Shown here piece after piece: positions 26,401 to 38,200 of a stretch of 64,000 nucleotides of DNA. A model generated the notes under the pieces. The model searched no databases, was not told where the DNA came from, and saw only the letters and a program-made list of their open reading frames with translations. Every line of letters begins with the position of its first letter. The stretch's first letter is position 1. The position numbers and the translations under genes were made by a program. The stretch is from Thuidium tamariscinum (taxonomy: Eukaryota > Streptophyta > Bryopsida > Hypnales > Thuidiaceae), in NCBI GenBank assembly GCA_947034885.2, contig OZ019759.1:7628501-7692500 (forward strand). The letters run 5' to 3'.

Positions 26401-26689
26401 GTTCCGATTCAAAAGTAGGTAGGAACGGATCCGCCGAGCGTTAATCGCGGCGGACTTGTATGGCACTTTTTGCCTTTTTTCCCATTATTTAAGTCAGTCC
26501 CCTCGCGGTGGACTGGGAGTCTTTCTTTTGCATTTTCCTTGTGTATTTTATTCTCTCTTGCTTTGCGCGTGTATCTCCCGAGTTTGGCAGGCGGCGTGAC
26601 GCGGAGTTAGGAAGACGCAAGTGGTTTTGTAGGCGGTATTCTCCCTTTGGTGTTTATTTTCCGTGTCTAAGTGTATGAGAATGCCAGGA

Positions 26690-29600
26690 GAAGTTGAATG
26701 TGAAGCTCAATTGGGCTGCTTACGCGGAATGGACGAATAGCGAACAACTCCAACGACGATAGAAGTCAATGAAGCAGGGGAGGGAGGCGGACGATTCTTT
26801 CTTCTCGGACGATGAAGATGGCAACTTTGACGGTGAAGACGGTGGTTCTAGTGGTGGGTCAAAGACTCTGAGCGGTTTGGACAGTCCCTCGCGGCAAGAG
26901 AGTTTTTCGGGTACTCGTCTTGGATACGAAGGTTTCGGAGGCCCTGGTGCTGTGAGTTTAGCTATTGATGCTTGGAAGAGCTATAGAGGGATGATGAGTG
27001 AAGAGCATGGGAGGATAGTGAAATGAATAAAGGAAGTCGAATTATGGAAGGTGAGGAGTTCACAAATGGAATGCCAAAATCTAGCTGTCAAAACCGCAAA
27101 ATTTTTTTCTTATTCCTGGAGGCAGTAAACCTTATCAAAAAAGTGAGGAATAGGGAGCACTTCATTCTGTAATGTGGACACGTCTAAGTAGATTTTCATC
27201 TGATGGCAGAAATTGTGAATGGCTTGGGTACAAAGCGAAGTCTTCTATCACGTTGCATTCCGTGATAGACTTGGTTTCACGTATTCTAAGGTTTGTAACG
27301 CAGTCAGTGCGTTTTGAATGACTTGTGATTGTTGAAAACGGCAGGGGCAGCGAAATCTACGGAGCAAGGTCACTAGTATTGGACGTCAGTTTGCACCTTC
27401 GCTGAGGTCTTCGGACGTGAATGAGGTGAGTACAGGACCAAAGATTAGACAGCTCCTGTTCTCCATGATGTGTGAATTCTTGTTATGGTCCCTCTTGGCT
27501 CAGTTTAGATTTCACGGTGCCCAGCTCATGAATATTAAGTTCCATTTATGCCCATGTGTTGTAGTTGTGTTGGCAAGTTACGATCCTGGAAATTCCAAAA
27601 TTGGTTTAACTTGCAGTTTTTGGAAGTGGAGCAGGAAAAAATGGTGAATGACAAGGAAACATATGAGGTATGGAGGACTCCAAAACAGAAGAAGAAACCA
27701 AACACGCGATCGAATGCAGCGGAGAGTGAGAAGCCTGCAGCAACAAACAAGAAAGGAAATCAGAAGAGGAAGAAGAATACATCGCCTTCTCCAAGAGGCA
27801 TGAAGATGACGTCATTCACTTGCACGGATCGTCAGGGAGCGAATCAGTCGAAGAAGGGGGTGGTGGGGGAGAAGAGCGCTGAAGGTGGACCAAATAAGCT
27901 TAGAGGCAGTCGTCCACCCCCGAAAGCGAAGTGTGCAACGAATCCGCTTGGAGCATTCCTTGAGGAGGAAGAAAATGTGCGAAGTGCTGCTCGGCAAGAG
28001 AATTCCAGTTCAAAGGGGAGTCCTAACTCAAAAGAAGGTGGTATGGAATCATTGTCCATTAACATCGATTTCCATCTTTGTGTTTGTAATTCGTTTTCCA
28101 TGCATGTAGTCAAGGACTTGGATTGTAATTTCTGTCCGACAAGGTGTGTATTGTAGAGGCAGCATATTGTGTGGGCATTGAATGTTTGTGTGATAGGTGG
28201 AGTTTGCACATTCTTTATAATGAGGTCTGCTTCGTAAGTTCACTACTGTCGGACTTGTAGGAGCACAATATAGTCATGTTCCCCAACAAAATTCTCCTGC
28301 TAGAGATGTCATGGACGTAATGAAGAAGGGAAAGCAAGCGCATGAGCCTCATCATCAGGAGACGCCCATGGAATTGGAGTCCACTCCGTCAATTGACAAG
28401 AAGAAGTACAGATGGAGAGGGAGGTCTACTGAGCAGCGTGTATACGATTCCGAGTCTGAAGAGTCCTTGTACAACAGATATGGCCACCGTAGGCGCTATT
28501 CTAGAAGACATCATGGCAGGGAGAGGTCGGGAGAAAGACAGTATAGTCATTCACCAATTGTGAGAGACCGACCCTTTCTAATCCAGCTGGAGTATATTTG
28601 AACTTGGGAATGAGCAAATGTATGCCGTGTACTTGATGTGTTCCGCGTCTTCTTCCATTAACTGTAGCATGCATTTGATGTCATTGTTTTAATGTTGTTC
28701 CTCGTATTTGTTAGCAGAGGGAAAAGCTGGTGAAAGATACAGGTAATCGAGGAAGCCCCATGTTTTATCGAGAGAGATCGCTTGATGGCAGGGGCATGAA
28801 GAATAGCCGTGATGACAGTGGAGGTCGCAAAAAGGATTCTGATATGGAGTAGTGGACGGGTCGTTGGGAACGTGGGGAGTGTAGTAAGTACCCACGAAAA
28901 CAAGATCATTTTATGAACGATGTCAATGAGGGCACAGACAGTGGTCGTAAAAGAAGCCAGGGACGTTGGGTTCAGCAGAGAGAGGGCCTTGGAGGAAACG
29001 AAGGACGTGATATTCTTACGCTTGAGAAGAAGCCGAAATTATCAGATGATGAAACCACGAAACGGCGACAGAGAAGGCAAAGGCAAACTGTACGAGAAAC
29101 CGAGCGAATGCAGAGGGAGCGGCAGGGACTGCGAGGGCACTACATCACAGTGGATGTGAATGGCATTCCATACAGCTTTGGCGTAGGAGCTTGGCGTCAG
29201 GCGGTGAACAAATTGAGCATGGCATTGGACCCCTCCATCATGAACATCCGCTATCAACCAGAGGAAGCAATGGCAACCCTACGACGCCGGCTAAAAGAGG
29301 ACTTCGAGTATAGTGCACATGTGGATCGGGCATACATCAGGACTGTAGCAAGTAAAAGCATCACACAGCGACGGTCGAAGCTTATGGCTTCCATCAGAGC
29401 AGGAGGCTCATGTCCCGCTGGATTCGATGCCGACATCTGGCGTTGTCTAGAACGTGTTTGTGAAGATCCACATCACGAGGAGGTCTCGCAGAGGATGAAG
29501 TACGCCAATGCCTGTCGGCTAAACAAAGAAAGAACAGGCCCTAGAGGAGAAGAAGGAATCCGGGAGGCACTGTATCGGGAACTGGGAAGAGAGCCAGACC

Positions 29601-29890
29601 TTGAGGAACTGGAATATGAGATGCGGAGGAAAAAAGGCTACGACGGTGCACGGAAACCAGGAAAGGAAGGATACGTGAAAGAAAAGAACGCAAATACTTC
29701 AGGTAGCGGTGCTCAAAGCAAAGAGGGAGTGCAAGCCATCACACCTTCAAAACCATTGGATATGAATTCAATCCGGAGCATGGAGATTCAGTTGGAGTAG
29801 TTGCAAGAGGCTCTAAAAGTAGCAAAGACGGTTGTTTTAGCGGAGTCAGAGCAAGATGTTGTGACAACAGCATTGATTCCCCCCCGGTGA
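26690..29890 (+). pseudogene. C1 second gene, 3' exons (plant Ptta/En/Spm-type TNP protein)
   Basis: Candidate exons by splice sites and frame: about 26780-27026 (acidic, Gly/Ser-rich), 27345-27425, 27617-28040 (Lys-rich), 28260-28600 (Arg/Ser-rich, DSESEESLYNRYGHRRRYSR) and 28716-29890. The last carries the recognisable part: DVNGIPYSFGVGAWR, a middle DADIWRCLERVCEDP, then NACRLNKERTGPRGEEGIRE and LGREPDLEELEYEMRRKKG. That block resembles the PF03004 (plant transposase, Ptta/En/Spm) type of accessory protein. A coiled-coil-like tail ends at TGA (29888-29890). In-frame TAG codons at 28856-28858 and 29798-29800 break it. Sister gene of the C2 protein at 39.6-42.2 kb in role, not in close sequence. 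Confidence 0.6.
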
Positions 29891-32340
29891 TGAGGAACAA
29901 CGACGGTAGAGACGAAGCTGCCGGGACAAGTGTAAGAAAACCAAAACCTCCCGGGTTGTACAGGTTTCAAAAGCGTGGCGTGTCAATTTCACTTTGTGAA
30001 CGCCTCTGTCATCTCCCACGCGCATGGTCCTTGTCTGGGAAAAGCAGTTCATTCCGTTTTGAACATTAGTTTGTGATTTGTCATAAGTGAATTCAATGTA
30101 GTCCATAGGAATGTGAATGGAATGAAGGTAAAGAAGAGACTATGAGTAGCGGTAGCTGTTGTTTTTAAACGGTGACCCTTTCACGTTTGACATGGAGAAC
30201 ATTTAAAGAATAAATCCACGTGGGACCCTTGAACCTTGAAGCCGAAATGCTATGCTAATTTCGTCTTTATCTGTGAGCACTATGCAAATAAGTGGAAGTC
30301 AATCCGATCCAAGCGAGGAGAGGCAGCATTGCTTGACGGCAGAGAAGGGAAGCAAGGAAAGAACGTATAGAAAGTGAAGTACGTCCATGTATAAGAAAAT
30401 TTACCGGCCACTATGTTGTAGGCACTGTGAAAAAGAATTTACACATATATCCACTGAGAAGACGTAGGATAATTGAAAAGAACATGAATTTGACAGAGAA
30501 TGTGAAGTTTTAGTACCTTTTTTTTTTTGGGCGGTTGGTTTGAAGGTATTTGAATGATAAGAAGAGAGGACTCCGAATGAAATTAATATTTCTGAAGAAC
30601 GCAGGTGCTTTGCCACTTTGCCCTATAGAATGTTATTGTTCGTTTTGGAGAATGCAGGGAGACGAGTTGAAAGTACAAACTGGTGACGGAGAGGACCAGA
30701 AATGGGTACGTCAGAAGTAGTTCATTTTTGTGGTTCGTCATGAATTTCAGTGTTATTTCTGAAGTGCCTTGTTAATGGTGAGAGTAACAAATGTTGGCCT
30801 TGTTTGCGGCAGGTATGTGAACCGGATGAACACGAGACTGAGTTGTGTTCATAGTGGAAATACAAGGCGTTTGCAAGTGATGAAGAAGATCTGAACCTTC
30901 GAATCAGTAAGAAGAACCCACAGCAGTAAGTGGGAATGACTGCGGTGGCGTGTGCAGTTATGCACACGGGAATGTCAGAAGCAGTGTTCAGCCTCTGAAG
31001 GAAAAGGTTGTCCAATGTAGAGCGGGTGCCTGGGAAATTGTCGTCTTCTGAAGTGGGACGGAGGATGAACTCATGAAATCGCAAGTTATGTCACTTGTCG
31101 GTTAACGAAGAGTGACCGAGTATGGGTATGAAAGGAAGGTGCAGGAAGAAGAAAGAGACTGAAGGGAAGCAATGCGGAGGCATTCGAAAGTTTTTCTGTT
31201 GTCCTGCAATGTACGTTAGAAATAATAAGTCGTATGCATATGTAGTATTTTCAGAAGTGTTGAGACAGCATGAGTGTACTAAATTATCTTTGAAGGACAC
31301 TGTGGTTATGAAGTTTGTACATGACCAGTGACAGTTAGGAATGCATGGCTTGCATAGCTTGGTAGCATTCGTATTGTCTGACATAGGAGAGTCATCCCAG
31401 TGTTTACAGAAAATGGTAGAGGGACATAGAAGTAACTAAACCGCATGTTGCAGGGATGCGACATAAACTATGTGGAGCGGTCTGTGGATGTAAATTCCCC
31501 CTTGAAAGTCGGAAAGTAATTTTGTATGGATTTTTGTATGAGAGGAATGATTCTGAGTAATGCAACTAGTAAAAAATGAAAAAACAGGTTTTAGCACAGG
31601 AAGTGGACGGCCAATGGTGGTGCCAGATTTAAGAATGCAATGTCCTAAAATCGCAGCAGAAACGGATGGATAAATCCCCTCATTCCGGGGAATATTCTTG
31701 TCGCTGTACCCCACATGGCAAAAAAAAGGCTGTCAGGAGGAAGGCTCAGTCAAATAAGGAGGCAATCCCGAACATGCAAGTGGCACAATAGTGGGAAATA
31801 TGTGATTGCTACATTTACACGATGCAGCCAATTCTGGCTGCCTCTTTTCAGTGACTGCAAAGTTCGCCTGAATTACGGTGTCAGAGGGAATTATTTTTTG
31901 TTATTATTCGAATATGGATCCTTCACCACCCTACAGATTTGGCATTTTGACATCAACCAAGAGTAAAAGCGGAGTAACCCCTAATGACAGCGTGGCAATG
32001 CATTTGGAGGAATGCATCTGATGTGTTAGAAGCCACTGAACTATGCTAAATTTCATCCGAATCAAGACGACCTAACCAACTGTGGGTAGCAACAGAATTA
32101 TGCGACATCTTTGCAAAAAAGGACAGGGAATTCTCCGGTAGTGATCACAGCTACACAACAGGTGGAAAAGAATGCAAAACGCTCATGATGTGGTGTATTT
32201 TTTTAACAAGATGATAGGAAGGACTATCGACACAAACTTTGAGAAGACTGGCATACCGAAGAATATTACAAGGGAACGTAGTTACCATTGCGAGACTCTC
32301 TAAGGTTCATAGTCCTTGTATTCAATCTACTTCTTTATAG
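29891..32340. other. No gene recognised
   Basis: Right part of the C1 region. Many short ORFs, none with recognisable motifs. The right CACTA terminus of C1 should be in or beyond this stretch but was not found. Confidence 0.35.
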
Positions 32341-32717
32341 CTGACCCAATGCAATTGTTCGTTCGTAAATTATCGTGCTTTTGTACCTATTGCCTTGACG
32401 ACAATTTTGTCAACTATGTTAATAAGTCTCATGTTGACAATTGGGATTTGGTGAAGTTGAAGCCATACAATCTCCAAGAAGTTGCTAACCACATGGCGGA
32501 ATACAATGTTCCAGATGACAAAGATTAGAAGGAGGCTATAGAAGGTGAGGGATTCGATGATCTCATTAGACGAGGAGACAACTTTGTTGTCTTTATTGCC
32601 AAGAGAAATACTGAGGGAGTGGAGTTTTATGTTTTATAGTATACTAGGGGAAAGTATGAGGTTCATAATGGTGTCATGGAGAGAGGAGTGGACTTTAAGA
32701 ATATGCAAAGTATTTGA
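32341..32717 (+). pseudogene. Cys-rich mobile-element-like protein fragment
   Basis: After an acceptor (TTTATAG) one frame reads ADPMQLFVRKLSCFCTYCL, WDLVKLKPY, then FDDLIRRGDNFVVFIAKRNT and YEVHNGVMERGVDF. In-frame TAG at 32526-32528 and 32637-32639 break it; it ends at TGA 32715-32717. The CxCxxC followed by a WDxVxLKP stretch looks like a conserved C-terminal module, but I cannot name the family. Confidence 0.4.
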
Positions 32718-34082
32718 CTGTGACTTTCAAACTAGTGTCAGAGGAGCTTTAGGAATTCAAATGCTAAGTGCTTTAGCAATTTAGGAAGCTAATAGTACAA
32801 TTTCATCACTCACAAAATTTTGTCTTATTCTAAGATACTATCCAAAAATTATTAGAGAGTAAAGTAGAGGACTTCTTCTTCCTTGCTAATCAACCACCAC
32901 CTCTTTAATTCTTAATAACTTTTGATTGCAAACTCCAAATACTATATGTAAAAGCAATTTAGAAAACTCTCACCAATATTTACAATTTGTGAAAATATCA
33001 CAATAATCTAAGATATTTTTCAAAAGTTGTGAGAGGTAAAGTCTTGGCCTTCTGAAGTAAGAAGGTATGAAACCTCTCAGAATTTGATACTACATGACTT
33101 TTAACCCCTATTTAACAAATTATGAAGTATTTCACACTCCAAAAATAATATTGACAGGTGTTAGCCAATATCCACAAAATCCAATAAAATAATCTTAGAA
33201 AGCATCCATTACAAAGACAATGGTACTTTTAATTGATGATAAAAAGTTGAAGGCATTTCATTAAAGAGTTGGCATAAGCCAATGGACATTTGTTGGCTGG
33301 TAGCCAAAACAAAATTGAGTTCCAAAGCTACTAACACTGCTACGAATTACAGGTAAGGAACTTCCTAACTACAAAACTATATATTCCCCCCTAATAAACT
33401 ACAAAACTTCCGAACTATAACTTCTTGTGTCCGTCAGCAGCCGATATATTTCCAAGGATAGTTAGAACTATAGTTTTCTACTCAATGAACTACAAAACTT
33501 CAAAACTATAACTTGTTGTGTTGGTCAGTAGCCGATACATTTTCAAAGAAATAGTCACCAAAAAATGCCGTGCCAATCAGGTTTTCCATATTGAATGGAT
33601 TGTGCCACCTAATAATGCAACTGGCCAAGCCTTTGAACTGAATTCAAATAATCTGAAACAGTGTTATAGTTTGCTAAAGGAAGAATGAACGGAAGAATAT
33701 CACTACAAACATTTGGAAAGATAAATTGCGAGTTCAGATGCGACAATTCTCCTACAAATGGTCTAGGGATATAGAAAGCAGGGTCTAGGGTTCGACGAAG
33801 CGAAAGTGGACTAACATTGACGATAAGGATCTGATTCTCCACACAAACCTGTCTAGATTGCCGCTTGTGGAAAAGCCTTGTAAGCATCTTATAACACCAA
33901 GGGAACTTCTCACTATTGACGCAATGTTCACGGCCAAAAACAAATGCCAATCTACTAATGACATTCTGTGGGAGTAGGTATAAGAGTAGAGGTTTTAATT
34001 TGTACATGGGAATCTTTGACCAAATACCCACATGGAATCATTGCAACAAAATCTCAAACAAGTTTTCAATCCTGGAATGCTT
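32718..34082. other. AT-rich spacer left of copia A
   Basis: No gene recognised. Contains a two-copy tandem repeat (see 33397-33545). The last bases, TGCTT, are the left flank of copia A. Confidence 0.4.
33397..33545. repeat. Two-copy tandem repeat, about 91-bp period
   Basis: AACTACAAAACTTC...GTCAGCAGCCGATA (33397-33454) recurs with a few substitutions at 33488-33545. No function suggested. Confidence 0.7.
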
Positions 34083-34338
34083 TGTTGAAGATCATGTACA
34101 TATTAGTGTAGACTATGTACATTCAGCCCTAGGAGTAGGAGTAGACTCTTAGTTAGGCTTAGAGTCCCTTGGGTATTGCTTGTAGTCAAAGGCAGCCCAT
34201 GGTGTTTGGTTATCCCACATGGTTTGTGGATAACTAGGGAAAGGCTTCTCCCTTATGTTCAGCCCACTCATGGGCCATGGTATCTTCCTACCATCTAAGT
34301 AAAGCCTTTCATCCATTCATAACATTGTAATCTCAATA
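34083..34338 (+). repeat. Copia A 5' LTR
   Basis: 256 bp, starting TGTTGAAGATCATG and ending TGTAATCTCAATA. The end is fixed by the adjacent primer-binding site and, in copy B, by the target duplication. Confidence 0.9.
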
Positions 34339-34352
34339 GGTTATGGGCCCAC
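34339..34352 (+). promoter_or_regulatory. Primer-binding site complementary to tRNA-iMet anticodon arm
   Basis: GGTTATGGGCCCAC directly follows the 5' LTR. It is the reverse complement of the anticodon arm of plant initiator tRNA-Met (GTGGGCCCATAACC, recalled sequence), not of the tRNA 3' end. The same site is at 48892-48905 in copy B. Confidence 0.65.
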
Positions 34353-35297
34353 GCACTTGGAGTTGCGTTTGAGGGAGGAATTCAAAGCATTTGGAGGAGA
34401 TCTTGGAGCTTGGAGGAGTAATCAGCCCTTTGTCATTTTTCACCTACAAACCATATGGTGTGAGTCATTTTTCAAATATCAACAACTTTGGAGTGCATTT
34501 TTTTTTAAAAAAGGAATTTTTTTTAGGAGCTATTGTTGGCTGGTTTGTGAGGTTTTGAGTACATTTTGGGTGAGAGTTTGCTTATGGTAGTAATCAGACC
34601 TAGTTAGGGCTGGTTGGAAGCTCCTAGTTTGAGTTTGTGCTTAGAAGTGTACATTGGGAGCCCATTGAGGCTGATTGTGCATTTGAGTGCATTGTGGATT
34701 GTGATGGTGCCAATTGCAATCTAGTGAGAGGCCTTGGAAGCATATTTGAGTTGCTTGAGGAGTTTGCCATGCATAGAGGGCTGATTAGAGCCCTTATGAG
34801 TGAGTGACGCAATTCATGGATTTCTTGATCCTTAGAGGACTGATTTGTGCCCCTTGTGAGCCATTGAGGGCCAATTAGGGTGCTTTGGTGGATTGGTGAT
34901 CCAATTAGGGCTATTGGAGGCCATTGTTGTCCTTGAGGTGCTTATTGTGAGTAGTAGCATCCATTTAGGGCTGATTGGAAGGCTTGAGCGCCTTGTTGTG
35001 TGGAGTACCCTATTTGTGAGGAGCATTGTGAGATTGCTTGCTGAATTGAAGGAGCACTAGCCCATGACATTCATGTGGTGAATTTGAGCTTGATTAGGGT
35101 CTGATTTGGTGTGGAGTAGAGGTGAGGTACTTGTGTGGAGTGTTTTGGTCGTTTCTTTGGATTGGGAGGAGCTTGGAAGGTCCTTGGAAGGGCTGATTGT
35201 TGCCATTTCAGCCCAATTGGCTTCCAAGTGAGTGTTTGGAGGCTGAATTCAGTTGGAGACACTTGGGGTGCTACCAACAAGTGGGAGGTGCTTCACC
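34353..35297 (+). other. Copia A untranslated leader
   Basis: About 950 bases with no ORF of the polyprotein type. It is filled with variants of GGGCTGATT spaced tens of bases apart, repeated also in copy B's leader. It may contain RNA packaging or dimerisation signals, but that is inference. Confidence 0.6.
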
Positions 35298-38200
35298 ATG
35301 GCATCAAGTGGAGGAGAGGGCGTGCGCATCATTGACAAGTTCAATGGGGAGAACTTTGGCATGTGGAAGTTTAAGATGGAGATGATTCTTGCGGAGAAGG
35401 ACTTGTGGGACGTGGTGGATGGGAGTGAGGAGCCTCCAAGTGAGGATGCTGATCCAAAGACCAAGAAGGCATTTGAGAGGAAGGAGAAGAAGGCCTTTGC
35501 CCTCATTGCCATCAACCTTGCGGACCGGCAGATTGCACACATCCGCCATTGCAAGGGACCAGCCCATGCGTGGACCACCCTTTGCAACATCCATGAGACC
35601 AAGAGCCTCTCCAACATCCTCTTCCTTCGGCGGAAGTTCTTCACTAGCAAGATGCAAGAGGAGGACGACATGTTGGACCATGTCAACAAGATCAAGGCTC
35701 TTGTTGATGAGTTGGCTTGTTTGGAGGCACCCGTGACGGAGGGAGATGTGGTGATGACATTGTTGGAGAGCTTGCCACCATCCTATGAGTTCCTCATCAC
35801 CGCCTTGGAGACAAGGGCCACCAAGGATCTAACCTTGGAGTTTGTGACAACTCGCTTGATGCATGAGGTGACAAAGCGCAAGGAGAATGAGCCCCAAGGG
35901 GAGGGATCAGCCCTTGTGTCAAGGCATGGCAAGGGAGGCACCACCAAGGTGTTCAAGGAGACAAGGACATGCTTCAAGTGTGGCAAATCAGGCCACATTG
36001 CCAAGCATTGCAAGACCAGCCAAGCCAAAGACAAGCAGAGTGCACACCAAGCTTCCAAAGAGGAGGAGGAGGAGGATTTCGCCTTTGCCACCCATGGAGG
36101 AGGGGAGAAGGCCAACATGTTCACTTGGATTGTGGATTCAGGTGCTACCCAACACATGACCAGCCATCGAGATGCCTTCCACACCTATCAGCCCATTTCG
36201 GAGAAGAAGATTTACTTGGGAGACAATGGCATGGTGGAGGCCCTTGGCAAGGGGGAGATCCATGTGGAGGTGCAAGTGAAGGGGCAGCCTAGGAGGATCA
36301 CAATTGAGGAGGTGCTCCATGTGCCCAAGTTGCATGCCAACTTGCTTTCGGTAAGCAAGTTGTCTTTGGGAGGTTTGAAAGTGCAATTCAACATGGTGGG
36401 ATGTGTTGTGAGGTCCCCAAGTGGAGTCTTGATTGCATCAGCCCCTCGTGAGGGCAACTTGTACATCTTCCATTTCACCAAGGTGAATAGCACTTCCTTG
36501 GCTTGTGTGGCCCAAGGATCAGCTCATGAGGACCTTGTGGAGCTTTGGCATAGGAGGCTTGGGCACTTGAATGTGAAGAGCATGAAGAGCCTCCAACATA
36601 TTATAAAGGGGCTGAATCTCTCTTTTTGCAAGCATGATTGGAGTTCTATGGTGTGCAAGGGGTGCATTGAGGGCAAGCAAGCAAGGTAGCCCTTCCCCAA
36701 GGATGGGGCAACAAGGGCCAGCAAGCCATTGGAGCTTGTGCATTCCGATGTGTGCGGGCCAATGAAGACCTCAACTATAGGAGGAGCAAGGTATTTTGTG
36801 ACCTTCATTGATGATTTCTCTCGCAAGGTGTGGGTGTATATGCTGAAGTGCAAGAGTGAGGTGTTTGGGCGTTTTGAGACTTGGAAGGCCCTTGTGGAGG
36901 CCCAATCTGATTGCAAGGTGAAGGTGCTGCGGTCGGATAATGGAGGGGAGTATGTGTCCAAGGCCTTTGAGGGGTACTTGAAGGCCCATGGCATTGAGCA
37001 CCATACATCAACACCTTACACTCCTCAACAAAACGGCATAGCGGAGCGTGCCAATCGGACCATTGTGGAGATGGCAAGGGCCATGATTCATGGCCAAGGG
37101 CTAAAGTAAGAGCTTTGGGGGGAGGCGGTGTCCAATGCGGTGTATACAAGGAACCGGTGCCCTACTTCAGCCTTAATTGGGAAGACACCCCAAGAAGCTT
37201 GGAGTGGGATCAGACCTCATGTGTCTCACATGCGCACCTTTGGGTGCATTGCTTATGCCTTGGTGCCTAGTGTCAAGAGGACCAAGTTGGATGCCAAGGG
37301 CACCAAGTGCCTTTTCCTTGGTTATTGTGAGGGAACCAAGGCTTATAGGCTGATGTGTGTGGAGAGCAAGAAGATCATCAAGAGTAGAGATGTGACCTTC
37401 TTGGAGGATGGAGGTGCTGATCCCAAGCTCTTGGAGATGAGCCCAAGTGGGAGTAATGGAGGACCAGCCCAAAAGGTGGGCACAACTCCAAGAGTGCACC
37501 TAGAAGATGAAGGAGATGAAGATGAAGAAGATGAAGACTTGGTGGAGCCCAAGAAGAAGGTGGCCACACCCCAAGGGAAGAGGCCATCAGCCCCTTCTCC
37601 AAGATCTTCACCAAGGGAGAAGGAGCATGATCAGCCCTTGGAAGAGCAAGATCAGCCATTGGAGGAGCAAGACCAGCCCTTGGAGGAGCAAGAGGAGCCA
37701 CGTTATCCAACAAGGACCCGCAAGCCACTTGGAGATTGGTGGCTAAATCACATTCTTCCCCCACAACATGAAGACCAAGCCAATGTGGCTTTCCTTGGAG
37801 ATCCATCCACACTTGGAGAGGTGTTGCGTTGTGAGGATGCAAGCAAGTGGGAGTTGGCCATGCAAGAGGAGTACAAGGCCCTCATTACCAAAGGGACATG
37901 GGAGCTTGCTGCCCTTCCTTCCAAGAGATCAAGTGTGGGCTGTAAGTGGGTTTTCTCCACCAAAAGGGATGCTTTGGGTCATGTTGTGAGGTACAAGGCA
38001 AGGCTGGTTGCTAGGGGTTTTTCCCAAGTGGAGGGGGTGGATTTTAATGAGACTTTTGCTCCCGTTGCCAAGTTTAGCACCATCCGGTGTGTTGTGACTC
38101 TTGGGGCAGCCATGGACTTGGAGATGCACCAAATGGATGTGAAGACGGCTTTTCTCAACCCCAAGCCCAAGGAGGTCATCTACATGGATCAACCCCAAGG

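Larger units (their letters stand above)
21293..26683 (+). mobile_element. X1: rearranged X-family 3' segment, split by element Y
   Basis: Three blocks match the 3' tail of X2 at roughly 90% by eye but in permuted order. X2 57047-57213 corresponds to 21293-21460; X2 57214-57936 corresponds to 25610-26326; X2 56734-57046 corresponds to 26369-26683. The last block is the upstream neighbour of the first one in X2, yet lies downstream here. The X-type end GCGACA is at 26321-26326. A TATA-like TTATTTAAG is at 26485-26493. No ORF of the X type is present. Confidence 0.75.

Noticed and set aside
12775..32340. A right-hand CACTA terminus for C1
   Set aside because: I looked for CTAGTG-type ends followed by the TGT flank to the right and found none that fit, so no full element limits are claimed.
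35249..35695. Long antisense ORFs across copia A and B
   Set aside because: They are mirror frames of the polyprotein, a by-product of its codon composition.
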